Made by a program: the position numbers and the translations under genes. 64,000 nt of DNA from Catenuloplanes indicus (GTDB lineage: Bacteria > Actinomycetota > Actinomycetes > Mycobacteriales > Micromonosporaceae): positions 7,068,001 through 7,132,000 of the forward strand of contig NZ_JAUSUZ010000001.1 of NCBI RefSeq assembly GCF_030813715.1, given 5' to 3'. The notes under the pieces were generated by a model that saw only the letters and a list, made by a program, of their open reading frames with translations, made no database searches and had not been told where the DNA came from. Positions 16,728 through 26,051 of this stretch are shown piece after piece (the stretch's first letter is position 1; each line of letters opens with the position of its first letter).

Positions 16728-17420
16728 TCACTGGCCCGGACCGGCGGTCACGCGTTCGGCATACTTACGCGCCTTGGCGAGGACCTTCGGGGGCAGCGCC
16801 GGGGCGTCCAGCAGGCGCGGCTGGAGCTCGCGCTCCAGCGTCATGGCCCGGAACGCGAGCCCGACCGTGACCTCGTGCGGCGGGCGGTGCTCGACCACGA
16901 TCCGGTCGCCGGCCCGCACCTCGCCCGGCGCGATCACCCGCAGGTAGGTGCCGGGCACCGCGCGCTGGGTGAACGTCTTGAGCCAGCCGGGCACGTCCAT
17001 CCAGCGGGCGAACGTGTTGCACGGCTCGCGCGGGACCGAGACCTCCAGCACCAGGTCGGCGCCGATCCGCCAGCGCTCGCCGATCAGTGCGTTCGTGACG
17101 TCCAGGCCGGCCGTGGTGAGGTTCTCGCCGAACACGCCGCCGGGCAGGTCCCGGCCCAGCTCCGCGGCCCACACGTCCAGGTCCTCGCGGGCGTAGACGT
17201 AGACGGCCTGGTCGTCGCCGCCGTGGTGGCGGTTGTCGAAGATCTGGTCGTGCACCAGGCCGCTGCCCAGCCCGGTCGCGCGGTCGCCGGGCGCACGGAC
17301 CAGCACCGGCCCGTCCACCGGACGCTTGTCGATGCCGGTCTTGCGCACCGTGCCGGGCACGCGGCCGGGCACGGCCAGGTTGACGGAGAGCACGTGAGCC
17401 ACCACGCGGGAAGAGTACAC
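16728..17420 (-). CDS. MOSC domain protein (YiiM-like)
   Basis: A 230-residue MOSC (molybdenum cofactor sulfurase C-terminal) protein. The conserved MOSC cysteine is in VPREPCNTFARWM. FGENLTTAGLDV and GTYLRVIAPGEVRAGD are the other family signatures. YiiM-like proteins bind pterin cofactors or confer 6-hydroxylaminopurine resistance. GTG 17420 is taken; GGAGAG lies almost adjacent, so a start at the VVAHVL valines (GTG near 17405) is possible. It follows the ROK kinase by 22 bp on the same strand and is probably co-transcribed. Confidence 0.85.
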   Translation of the reverse strand: MYSSRVVAHVLSVNLAVPGRVPGTVRKTGIDKRPVDGPVLVRAPGDRATGLGSGLVHDQIFDNRHHGGDDQAVYVYAREDLDVWAAELGRDLPGGVFGENLTTAGLDVTNALIGERWRIGADLVLEVSVPREPCNTFARWMDVPGWLKTFTQRAVPGTYLRVIAPGEVRAGDRIVVEHRPPHEVTVGLAFRAMTLERELQPRLLDAPALPPKVLAKARKYAERVTAGPGQ

Positions 17421-17442
17421 GCTCTCCGTACCCCTCGATGAT

Positions 17443-18195
17443 CTAGTGAACGCGCAGCGACCAGGCGCGGACGCCGCCGACGATGCCGGCCGTGTTCGGC
17501 ACGATCACCACGTCGTCGCCCATCCGCAGCAGCTGCTCCGGGATGATCCGCCGGGAGTTGCCGCCGCCGATGTAGAGCCGGTCCCAGAGGAACACCGGGC
17601 GCAGGCCCTCGACCACCCGGGCCACCCGGCGCGACCAGAACGAGTCGCCGAGCCGGCGCCGCTCGTGCTCGCCGATGTACGTGTCGTACGACATGCCCCA
17701 GCGCACCGGCGCCTGCGAGAACTCCAGGTGCGGCGCGAGCCGCCCACCGTCGAACAGCGCGCAGCCGAGCCCGGTGCCGAGCGTCAGCACCAGCTCCAGC
17801 CCGGTGCCGGCGACCACGCCCGCACCGTGCACCTCCGCGTCGTTGAGCACCAGCGTCGGGCGGTCGAACGCGGCGCCGAGCGCGGACCGGGCGTCGAAGT
17901 TCGCCCAGGCCTTGGCCAGCTCCGGGTCGATGCGCGTGCGCGGCCCGGCCTTCGTGATGTAGTGCGGGGTGGCGACCACCACACCGTGCCGGATCATGCC
18001 CGGCATCCCCACCGTCACCCGGTCCGCGGGCGGCAGCTGGTGCGACAGCTCCACCAGCGTCTTCACGAAAAGATCAGGATGCAGGGGGTACGGGGTGGGG
18101 ACGCGCAGCGGCTGGGCACGCATCGTGCCGGACTCGTCCAGCACGGAGGCCTTGATACCACCGCCACCACAGTCGATCGCCAGGGTCGTATGCAC
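17443..18195 (-). CDS. polyphosphate-glucokinase-like ROK kinase
   Basis: A 250-residue cytoplasmic sugar kinase. The N-terminal phosphate loop reads AIDCGGGGIKASVLDESG and the catalytic Asp is in VLNDAEVHGAG. The second phosphate motif is LTLGTGLGCALF, followed by the polyphosphate-glucokinase-like LAPHLEFSQAP. Length and order match actinobacterial PpgK, which phosphorylates glucose with polyphosphate or ATP; substrate choice cannot be read from the sequence. GTG 18195. Its place between cellulase genes fits use of cellulose-derived glucose, though no shared regulation is visible. Confidence 0.8.
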   Translation of the reverse strand: MHTTLAIDCGGGGIKASVLDESGTMRAQPLRVPTPYPLHPDLFVKTLVELSHQLPPADRVTVGMPGMIRHGVVVATPHYITKAGPRTRIDPELAKAWANFDARSALGAAFDRPTLVLNDAEVHGAGVVAGTGLELVLTLGTGLGCALFDGGRLAPHLEFSQAPVRWGMSYDTYIGEHERRRLGDSFWSRRVARVVEGLRPVFLWDRLYIGGGNSRRIIPEQLLRMGDDVVIVPNTAGIVGGVRAWSLRVH

Positions 18196-18248
18196 GCCGA
18201 CTAGTGTGCCAAGCCCTGCCCGGGTCCGCGCTCTGGCAGTCTGTATCG

Positions 18249-18905
18249 ATGATCCAAGCGGTGGTATTCGACCTCGACGGCGTGCTGATCGACACCGAGC
18301 CGGTGTGGGAGGAGGTGCGCCGCGGGCTGGTCGCGGAGTCCGGCGGCACCTGGCTGCCGGACGCGCAGACGCGGCTGATGGGCATGAGCACCGGCGAGTG
18401 GTCCCGTTACCTCGCCGAGGACCTGGGCGTCGGCGGTACGCCGGAGGAGGTCGCGGCCGAGGTGCTGCGGCGGATGGCGGCCCGGTACGAGACCGCGCTG
18501 CCGCTGATCCCGGGCGCGGTCGAGGCGGTGCGGCGGATCGGCGCGGAGTACCGGCTCGCGGTGGCCAGCTCGTCCGCGCGCGTGCTGATCGACCACGTGC
18601 TGGCCGCGGCCGGGATCACCGCGCTGTTCGAGACCACGGTGTCGACCGAGGAGGTGCCGCGCGGGAAGCCGGCGCCGGACGCGTACCTGACCGCGGCGTC
18701 CCGGCTCGGGCTGGCGCCGGAGCGGTGCGCGGCCGTGGAGGACTCGTCGAACGGGCTGCGGTCCGCGTCCGCGGCGGGGCTCGCGGTGGTGGCGATCCCG
18801 CAGCCGGCCTACCCACCGGCCGGCGACGCGCTGATGCTGGCGGACAGCCTGCTGACGTCGCTGGCGGAGCTGACCCCGGAGCTGATCGCCTCGCTGCGCG
18901 ACTGA
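18249..18905 (+). CDS. HAD-superfamily hydrolase (beta-phosphoglucomutase-like subgroup)
   Basis: A 218-residue HAD phosphatase. Motif I is FDLDGVLIDTEP (nucleophile Asp8, acid/base Asp10), motif II is VASSSAR, the motif III lysine is in RGKPAPDAY, and motif IV is VEDSSNG. The helical cap between motifs I and II is of the CbbY/beta-phosphoglucomutase type. The EDSSNG signature is typical of sugar-phosphate phosphatases. Divergent from the ROK kinase by about 50 bp and convergent with the GH6-CBM2 gene. Confidence 0.88.
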   Translation: MIQAVVFDLDGVLIDTEPVWEEVRRGLVAESGGTWLPDAQTRLMGMSTGEWSRYLAEDLGVGGTPEEVAAEVLRRMAARYETALPLIPGAVEAVRRIGAEYRLAVASSSARVLIDHVLAAAGITALFETTVSTEEVPRGKPAPDAYLTAASRLGLAPERCAAVEDSSNGLRSASAAGLAVVAIPQPAYPPAGDALMLADSLLTSLAELTPELIASLRD

Positions 18906-19005
18906 CCGGACCGCGGACCCCTCCGCCCGCTGCTCCGCGTGGCGGGGTTCCGGGTGCCCCCGCGGGCGCCGACGGGGTGTCACGCGCGCTGTGCCACGAG
19001 ATCGT

Positions 19006-19041
19006 CGGGCGCCGGCCCGCAACGAGGAGGACCGGCGCCCG
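19006..19041 (-). terminator. hairpin downstream of GH6-CBM2 gene
   Basis: 10-bp arms CGGGCGCCGG and CCGGCGCCCG with a 16-nt loop, 17 nt beyond the GH6-CBM2 stop on the minus strand and 100 nt beyond the HAD stop. Confidence 0.45.
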
Positions 19042-19057
19042 GAATCCACACCGGGAC

Positions 19058-20464
<1,407 letters not shown>

Positions 20465-20497
20465 TTACTCATCAACCTGCGTCTATGCAAAGCAGAA

Positions 20498-20535
20498 GTC
20501 CGCCGCCCCCGCGGTGCAGCGCGGGGGCGGCGGAC
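20498..20535 (-). terminator. hairpin after the VOC gene
   Basis: Perfect 15-bp arms (GTCCGCCGCCCCCGC with its complement), 8-nt loop, followed on the minus strand by TTCTGCTTTG. It separates the VOC gene from the GH6 promoter and its CebR box. Confidence 0.75.
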
Positions 20536-20548
20536 CGGGGAACGCCTG

Positions 20549-21298
20549 TTACGCGTGCAGCTCCGGCAGGAAGCTGATCACGCCGAACTCCGCGCCGCTC
20601 GGGTCGGCCAGGATCGCGTACGACCCCATGGTGGCGGCGCGCATGCCGGCTACCACGGACCCGCCGAGCGCCACGCACCGGCCGGCCGTGGTCGCCACGT
20701 CCTCGGCCTCGAAGCAGGTGAGCCAGCGGGCCGCGCCCTCGGTGACGCGCATGCCCGCGACCACACGCGCGCTGCTGGTCAGGTACTCCGAGTACCGCAC
20801 ACCGGGCGCGTACTCCGCGTTCTGCTCGGTCCACTGGAAGATCTTGCCGTAGAACGAGGAGATCGTGTCCGGGTTCGGCGTGCTCAGCTCGAACCAGCAG
20901 GACGCGCCGGGCTCCTCGTTGATCTGGGCGCCGCCGAACGCGCCCTTCTTCTCGAATGCGCCGAAGACCGCGCCGTCCGGGTCACGGAACAGCGCGGCCA
21001 GGCCGCCGTTCGGCATCTCGTGCGGCGCGCGCAGCACGGTGCCGCCCGCGTCCGCCACCAGCACGGAGACGGCCTCGATGTCCTCGACCGCCACGTAGGT
21101 CGCCCAGGCGCTGCCGCCCAGGTCAGGAGCGTCGTCCGAATGCGACAGACCGGCCGCCGCCAGGTCACGCAGCCGGAAGGTCCGGTCGTCGGTCTTCCAG
21201 CCGAAGAGCTCGCCGTAGAACGCTGTAGCGTCGGCGGACTCCTCTCCGATGAGCTCAGCCCAGCACGGGGTGCCCTGTGGGTAGCCTCTGACTCGCAC
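20549..21298 (-). CDS. two-domain VOC (glyoxalase/bleomycin resistance) protein
   Basis: About 249 residues forming two VOC domains (about 8-118 and 130-245), each with the beta-alpha-beta-beta-beta pattern; family markers are ELIGEESADATAFYGELFGW, LFRDPDGAVFGAF, FYGKIFQW and LADPSGAEFGVI. GTG 21298 is preferred over TTG 21304 because AAGGAGG sits 6 bp upstream of the GTG. Homologues are described as hydroxylase-like or glyoxalase-like proteins; the substrate here is unknown. It ends with its own terminator. Confidence 0.82.
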   Translation of the reverse strand: MRVRGYPQGTPCWAELIGEESADATAFYGELFGWKTDDRTFRLRDLAAAGLSHSDDAPDLGGSAWATYVAVEDIEAVSVLVADAGGTVLRAPHEMPNGGLAALFRDPDGAVFGAFEKKGAFGGAQINEEPGASCWFELSTPNPDTISSFYGKIFQWTEQNAEYAPGVRYSEYLTSSARVVAGMRVTEGAARWLTCFEAEDVATTAGRCVALGGSVVAGMRAATMGSYAILADPSGAEFGVISFLPELHA

Positions 21299-21531
21299 CG
21301 CCAACCTCCTTGTCGCCTGCGGTTTGATCCGTGATCATTCCGGCGTTACGTCACTCTGCGTGTAGCCGACCCTTGTGGAGCCGCTTCCGGGCCGAAGGGT
21401 GTTCGGCGTCCACACTGGGTGATCCGCGTCGTCGTATCGACGGCACCGGTTGACGTCCACCTTACGGGTTACCTACACGCAGAGCTACAGAAGTTGGGTC
21501 CGAAATCGGTCAGCTCACACGAGAAAGCGCG

Positions 21532-22848
21532 CTACTGCTCACGTGGAGTTACTTGTAGGGTGCATCGAGTGTCTTCTTGATCGCACGCGTCACCTGCACG
21601 TTCCGGCTGCACGTGCGAGCGCTCGTGCATTCGGTCGAGCTTCGCCATCACCGGCGTGGCCGCTACGCCGTGTAGCACGACCGAGATGATCACGACGAAG
21701 CCGGCGGTAGCCCAGAGCAACGGAGCGTCCGGGATCTCGGCGTGCCCGAGCGCGTACGCGAGGTAGAAGAACGTGCCGACGCCCCGTATGCCGAACACGC
21801 CCACCACCCAGTGCTCGGCACGCCGGCCCGGTGCCCCGATCAGCGACAACCGGCCGGCCAGCGGGCGGATCAGGAAGATCAGCGCAAGGCCGGTCGCGGC
21901 CGCGCCCCAGGTCAGCGGCTTCAGCAGCCCGTCCACCACGGCGCCGCCGAGCAGCAGCAGGAGCAGCACGGTCAGCAGCCGCTCGATCTGCTCCGAGAAG
22001 TCGTGCAGCACCTGGTGGTACTCGTGACCGCGCTCGGCGCCACGGATCGCGCGCGCGGCCACGAAGACCGCGAGGAAGCCGTACCCGTGGATCATCTCGG
22101 TCGCGCCGTAGGCGAGGAACGTCGCGGCCAGCGCCATCAGGCCCTCCGCGTGCAGCGCGGGCCGCAACCGCTCCGGACGCGCCCGGAAGAACAGCCAGCC
22201 GAGCAGCCAGCCGACCACGGTGCCACCGGCCACCCCGGCGGCGATCTTCCAGCCCACGTCGACGAGCGCCCAGTGGCCGGCGGAACCCCAGGTCAGCCCC
22301 GGGATCATGGCGAGCGCCAGCGCGACGAACGGGAACGCCAGACCGTCGTTCAGCCCCGCCTCCGCGGTGAGCGAGAACCGGACCTCGTCCTCCGAGTCCT
22401 CCTCGTCGGTCGGCTCGCCGACCTGCACCTCCGCGGCCAGCACCGGGTCGGTCGGCGCGAGCGAGGCGGCCAGCAGCAGCGCGGCCGCCGGGCCCAGCCC
22501 GGCCCAGGCCCAGCCGAGCAGCGCGACCGCGGCGATGGTCAGCGGCATCGCCAGCGCCAGCAGCCGCCACACCGCCGACCAGCGCCGCAGGCCGAGCGGC
22601 CGGTCGATCTTCAGGCCGGCGCCCATCAGCGCCACCAGCACACCCAGCTCGGTCAGGTGCTCGGTCAGCTCCGGGTGGGCGAGCGGGTCCAGGTCCGGCA
22701 GCGGTGACGGGATCGCGAAGACCACCATGCCGAGCCCGAGGAACGCTATCGGCATCGAGAACGGCCGGCCCTCCACCAGGCGAGGGAGCAGGCCGGCCAG
22801 CAGCGCGCCGGCGCCGAACAGAGCGAACGCCAGATCTATCATGTCCAT
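21532..22848 (-). CDS. CPA1-type cation:proton antiporter
   Basis: A 438-residue integral membrane protein with about 12 hydrophobic helices. Signatures of monovalent cation:proton antiporters are APTDPVLAAEVQVG and EAGLNDGLAFPFVALAL, which carry the transport-site acidic residues. A short acidic loop (PTDEEDSEDE) separates them. The C-terminus is hydrophilic. ATG 22848 and ATG 22842 are both possible and neither has a strong ribosome binding site. The gene starts 8 bp after the HAD gene ends, so the two form an operon. Likely role: Na+ or K+/H+ exchange in pH or salt homeostasis. Confidence 0.87.
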   Translation of the reverse strand: MDMIDLAFALFGAGALLAGLLPRLVEGRPFSMPIAFLGLGMVVFAIPSPLPDLDPLAHPELTEHLTELGVLVALMGAGLKIDRPLGLRRWSAVWRLLALAMPLTIAAVALLGWAWAGLGPAAALLLAASLAPTDPVLAAEVQVGEPTDEEDSEDEVRFSLTAEAGLNDGLAFPFVALALAMIPGLTWGSAGHWALVDVGWKIAAGVAGGTVVGWLLGWLFFRARPERLRPALHAEGLMALAATFLAYGATEMIHGYGFLAVFVAARAIRGAERGHEYHQVLHDFSEQIERLLTVLLLLLLGGAVVDGLLKPLTWGAAATGLALIFLIRPLAGRLSLIGAPGRRAEHWVVGVFGIRGVGTFFYLAYALGHAEIPDAPLLWATAGFVVIISVVLHGVAATPVMAKLDRMHERSHVQPERAGDACDQEDTRCTLQVTPREQ

Positions 22849-22856
22849 CGGCGCGG

Positions 22857-23534
22857 CTACCGGAGCAGACCGAGCGGAGACTCGTCGAGCAGCGCCAGCA
22901 GCGCGGCCGGGTCGTCGTAGACCGCCACCGCACCGGCTCCGGCCAGCTCGCTCTTGCAGGTGCCGCCGCAGGTCAGCCCGATGCACGGCAGGTCGAGCCG
23001 GCCGGCGGCCGCCGCGTCCCAGACCGAGTCGCCGACGAACACCGCGCGGGCCGGGTCGACGCCGGACTGTGCCAGCGCGGCCTCCAGGATGTCCGGCGCC
23101 GGCTTGCTGCCGCCCTCCGGCGCGTCCGCGGACGACGTGGCCGCGGTGATCGCGTCGTCCGCGTCCAGCGCCGCGCGCAGCGCGGCCAGCTCCTCCGCGT
23201 CCGCGGACGAGGCCAGCACCACGGTCAGGCCGCGCTCCGCGCACGCGAACAGCAGCTCGCGCGCGCCCGGCAGCGGCCGCAGGTCGTCCCGGTACCGCGC
23301 GTAGAAGGCCTTGTGTGCCTCGCGCAGCGCGTCGTCCTGCGCCGGGTCGCGGTCGTCGCCCAGCAGGTGGCCGGGGATCCGGTCGCCGCCCATGCCCACC
23401 GCACGGTGGATCACCGCCATCGGTACGTCGTGCCCGTACTCACGCAGCGCCGACCACCAGCTCACGGCATGCAGGTAGGTCGTATCGACCAGCGTTCCGT
23501 CCACGTCGAAAAGCACACCGCGTCGCTCACCCAT
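22857..23534 (-). CDS. HAD-superfamily hydrolase
   Basis: A 225-residue HAD enzyme. Motif I is LFDVDGTLVDTTY, motif II VLASSADAEE, the motif III lysine is in GGSKPAPDI, and motif IV is FVGDSVWDAAAA. The cap helices include HRAVGMGGDR, as in phosphoglycolate-phosphatase-like members. ATG 23534. First gene of a two-gene minus-strand operon with the antiporter. Substrate unknown. Confidence 0.85.
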   Translation of the reverse strand: MGERRGVLFDVDGTLVDTTYLHAVSWWSALREYGHDVPMAVIHRAVGMGGDRIPGHLLGDDRDPAQDDALREAHKAFYARYRDDLRPLPGARELLFACAERGLTVVLASSADAEELAALRAALDADDAITAATSSADAPEGGSKPAPDILEAALAQSGVDPARAVFVGDSVWDAAAAGRLDLPCIGLTCGGTCKSELAGAGAVAVYDDPAALLALLDESPLGLLR

Positions 23535-23628
23535 GCGGACGCCAGTACCCCTTTTCCGGTTTCTTAGCACGTACCGGGTTCTCGGGTGACCCACGGCGCA
23601 ACCGGCAGGGAGGCCCCTCGGGCCGGCC

Positions 23629-23674
23629 GCTGCCCGCGGGAGCATGCGGGCAGCACCCCCGCCGGAAGCGGGAA
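23629..23674 (-). repeat. dispersed 3'-flank repeat, copy E
   Basis: On the minus strand reads TTCCCGCTTCCGGCG, variable middle, then CCGCATGCTCCCGCGGGC. It begins 12 nt after the stop of the SpoIIE-type phosphatase in the same orientation. A second block shared with copy C (GGCCTCCCTGCCGGTT) follows at 23598-23615, extending the element to about 85 nt. Confidence 0.8.
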
Positions 23675-23686
23675 AGTCCTTTGTTC

Positions 23687-25846
23687 CTAAGGGTTTTCGC
23701 GGTCCTCGGAGAGCAGGATCTCGAACCACACCGTGGAGCCGCGGACCGTCGGGTCGGTGCCCCAGGCGTCGCTGAGTTCCTCGATCAGGCCAAGACCGCG
23801 GCCGCGGCTGCTGAGCGTGTCGGTGTGCGCGCGGGTCACCGTGCCGCGCGTGCCACTGTCCTGAACGGAGACGAGCAGCCGCTCGGGCGTCAGGTCGATG
23901 TGCACGCGTGCGGCGGTGCCGGCGTGCAGCAGCGCGTTCGTGGTCAGCTCGCTGGTGCAGAGCACGGCCGCCCCGATCACCGCCTCCGGCACGTCCCACG
24001 CGGAGAGCTGCACCTTCATCCACTGCCGGACGCGCCCCGGCATGGTCGGCTCGGGTGGCACGTTCATCGTCGCGGACCGGCTGGGCGTGCTGGCGTACTC
24101 GACCGCGAGCACGGCCACGTCGTCCTCGGTGGCACCCGCGACCGCGGACGTGGCCAGCGCGCACAGGTTGCGCGGGTCGCCGCTGACCGCCTCCGCCACC
24201 GACTTCGCCAGCGCGGCCAGGCCGTCGTCCAGCTCGCGCCGGCGGCGCTCGATCACGCCGTCGCTGAAGAGCAGGATCGTGTCGCCGGGCGAGAGCGCCG
24301 TCGTCATCGCGCGGTGCGCGCCACCCAGGCCGAGCGGGGTGCCGGTCGGTACGTCCAGGTAGCCGACCGTCGCGAGTTGTCCCTCCGCGCTGGCGTGCCG
24401 GATCAGCGGTGCCGGATGACCGGCGGACGCGATCGTCAGCCCACCGTCCCGCTGGTCAAGCAGGCCGTAGGCGACCGTGACGAACAGCTCGTGCGAGCGG
24501 GTGCCGGTGCCGAGCATGCCGACCAGCTTGTCCAGCCCGTCCAGCACCACCACCGGGTCCGGGTTGGCCAGCGCGAGCGCGCGCAGCGCGGCCCGGACCT
24601 GGCCCATCAGCGCGGCCGCGTGCATATCGTGCCCGGCCACGTCGCCGAGCACGATCGCCAGCCGGCCCTCGGGCAGCACGAACGCGTCGTAGAAGTCACC
24701 GCCGGCCGCGCTGCCGTCGATGCCCGGGTCGTACCGTGCGGCGACCCGGAACCGGTCCAGGTTCGGCAGGTGCTCCGGCAGCATGCTGCGCTGCAGCAGC
24801 TGCGCGGTGCCGTGCTGGGTCTCGAACCGGCGGGCGCGCTCCGCGGCCTGGCCGATCAGGTCCGCGGCCGCGGTCAGCTGCGCACGCTCCGCCGGCAGCC
24901 ACAGGTGCGCGTGCCGGCGGCCGAACGTCAGCGCGCCGCGCAGCGAATGCGTGCTCAGCGGGATCGCGGCCATCGCGCGCTGCCGCTGGTCGTGCCGGTC
25001 CGCCGCCACCTCGCGCAGCGGCGTGCCGTCCTCGGTGAACGCGGCCGTGCCGGACCCGGCCGCCTTCGCCAGCGGACTCGGCGAGTCCAGCGGGAGCCGG
25101 CGCCACAGCGGGGGCAGCCGCTCGTCCGCCTCGTCCAGCAGCTCGCCGCGCACCCGGCGGACCACCCGCCACCCGCTCGCGTCGTCCACGCCGAACGTCA
25201 TGTGGTCGACGTCGAACGCGCTCAACCCGTACCGCAGCGCGACCCGGGCCACGTCGTCCAGCGTGACCGCGCCGGCCAGCGCGCCGGTCAGCTCGCCCAG
25301 GCTCTGCAGCCGGCTGGTCGCCTCGGTGGTCTCGGTCGCGACCGTGAGCACGCCGATCGTGCGGCCCTGGGAGTCCCGGACCACGGAACAGCCGCGCGTG
25401 AAGACCGCCTGCTCCGGCTCGCCGGCTGGCGAGCGGACCAGCGCGACCGCGGTCTCCGCCTCGCGGAACGGCTCGCCGGTGCGGTAGACGCGGTCGACCA
25501 CGTCGCCGACGCCGGGCGTCGCCCACGCCTCCTCGAACACGTCCGCGGCCGGGCGGCCGAACGCGGCCGGATGCTTGCCGCCGAGGATCGTCGCGAACGC
25601 GTCGTTGTAGATCAGCGTGTACGCGTCGCCGTACGCCAGTGACATCGCCACCGGCGAGCCCATGATGAGCTCGATCGTGGCGCGCAGCGCCGGGTCCCAG
25701 CCGCCCGGCACGCCGAGCGGCGTGGTGTGCCACGGATGGCTCGCCAGCAGACCGGCGGCCGTCCGATGGGCAGGGTCCTCCTCCACCTGGCCCCCGGCTT
25801 GCGCCGTTGGGGAGGCGGAGACTGCCCGGACGACCGCGCGTGCCAT
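23687..25846 (-). CDS. PAS-GAF-SpoIIE phosphatase with C-terminal anti-sigma-type ATPase
   Basis: About 719 residues from ATG 25846; a start at 25927 in the same frame is possible, and neither has a clear ribosome binding site. Order: PAS (about 35-170, including LIYNDAFATILGGKHP), GAF (about 180-345), PP2C-type SpoIIE phosphatase (about 355-570, with metal-binding AAGGDFYDAF, LGDVAGHDMHAAA, LLFSDGVIERR, ATEDDVAVL), then an RsbW-like HATPase (about 590-710, SELTTNALLHAG and SRGRGLGLIEEL). Such proteins combine phosphatase and kinase for an STAS anti-anti-sigma factor and control a sigma-factor partner switch. No STAS gene is in the window. Divergent from the repetitive protein gene at 26052. 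Confidence 0.9.
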   Translation of the reverse strand: MARAVVRAVSASPTAQAGGQVEEDPAHRTAAGLLASHPWHTTPLGVPGGWDPALRATIELIMGSPVAMSLAYGDAYTLIYNDAFATILGGKHPAAFGRPAADVFEEAWATPGVGDVVDRVYRTGEPFREAETAVALVRSPAGEPEQAVFTRGCSVVRDSQGRTIGVLTVATETTEATSRLQSLGELTGALAGAVTLDDVARVALRYGLSAFDVDHMTFGVDDASGWRVVRRVRGELLDEADERLPPLWRRLPLDSPSPLAKAAGSGTAAFTEDGTPLREVAADRHDQRQRAMAAIPLSTHSLRGALTFGRRHAHLWLPAERAQLTAAADLIGQAAERARRFETQHGTAQLLQRSMLPEHLPNLDRFRVAARYDPGIDGSAAGGDFYDAFVLPEGRLAIVLGDVAGHDMHAAALMGQVRAALRALALANPDPVVVLDGLDKLVGMLGTGTRSHELFVTVAYGLLDQRDGGLTIASAGHPAPLIRHASAEGQLATVGYLDVPTGTPLGLGGAHRAMTTALSPGDTILLFSDGVIERRRRELDDGLAALAKSVAEAVSGDPRNLCALATSAVAGATEDDVAVLAVEYASTPSRSATMNVPPEPTMPGRVRQWMKVQLSAWDVPEAVIGAAVLCTSELTTNALLHAGTAARVHIDLTPERLLVSVQDSGTRGTVTRAHTDTLSSRGRGLGLIEELSDAWGTDPTVRGSTVWFEILLSEDRENP

Positions 25847-26051
25847 GCCATGAGCGTATCCGGGGTCATCCGATCGGGCGATCGGGTCCCGGTCCGTCCG
25901 GGGGATGCGGTAGCGCTGCGTGATCATGTGTGACGCGTTGTGGTGCTCAAAGATGAGACTTCTTGCATTTCGCTGTGTACAGGCCGTTCGTTTGTCTCAG
26001 GGGCGTCTTAAGCCTTGTGGGTACGGTGTATGCAGTGCTTATAGTCGGCGC

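Noticed and set aside
23315-25642. 775-codon open frame on the plus strand
   Set aside because: Antisense to the SpoIIE phosphatase; no domain motif, composition of a shadow frame.
25920-26051. N-terminal extension of the repetitive protein
   Set aside because: Cys- and basic-rich, unlike the rest of the protein, and no ribosome binding site at 25920; it fits a promoter region between divergent genes.
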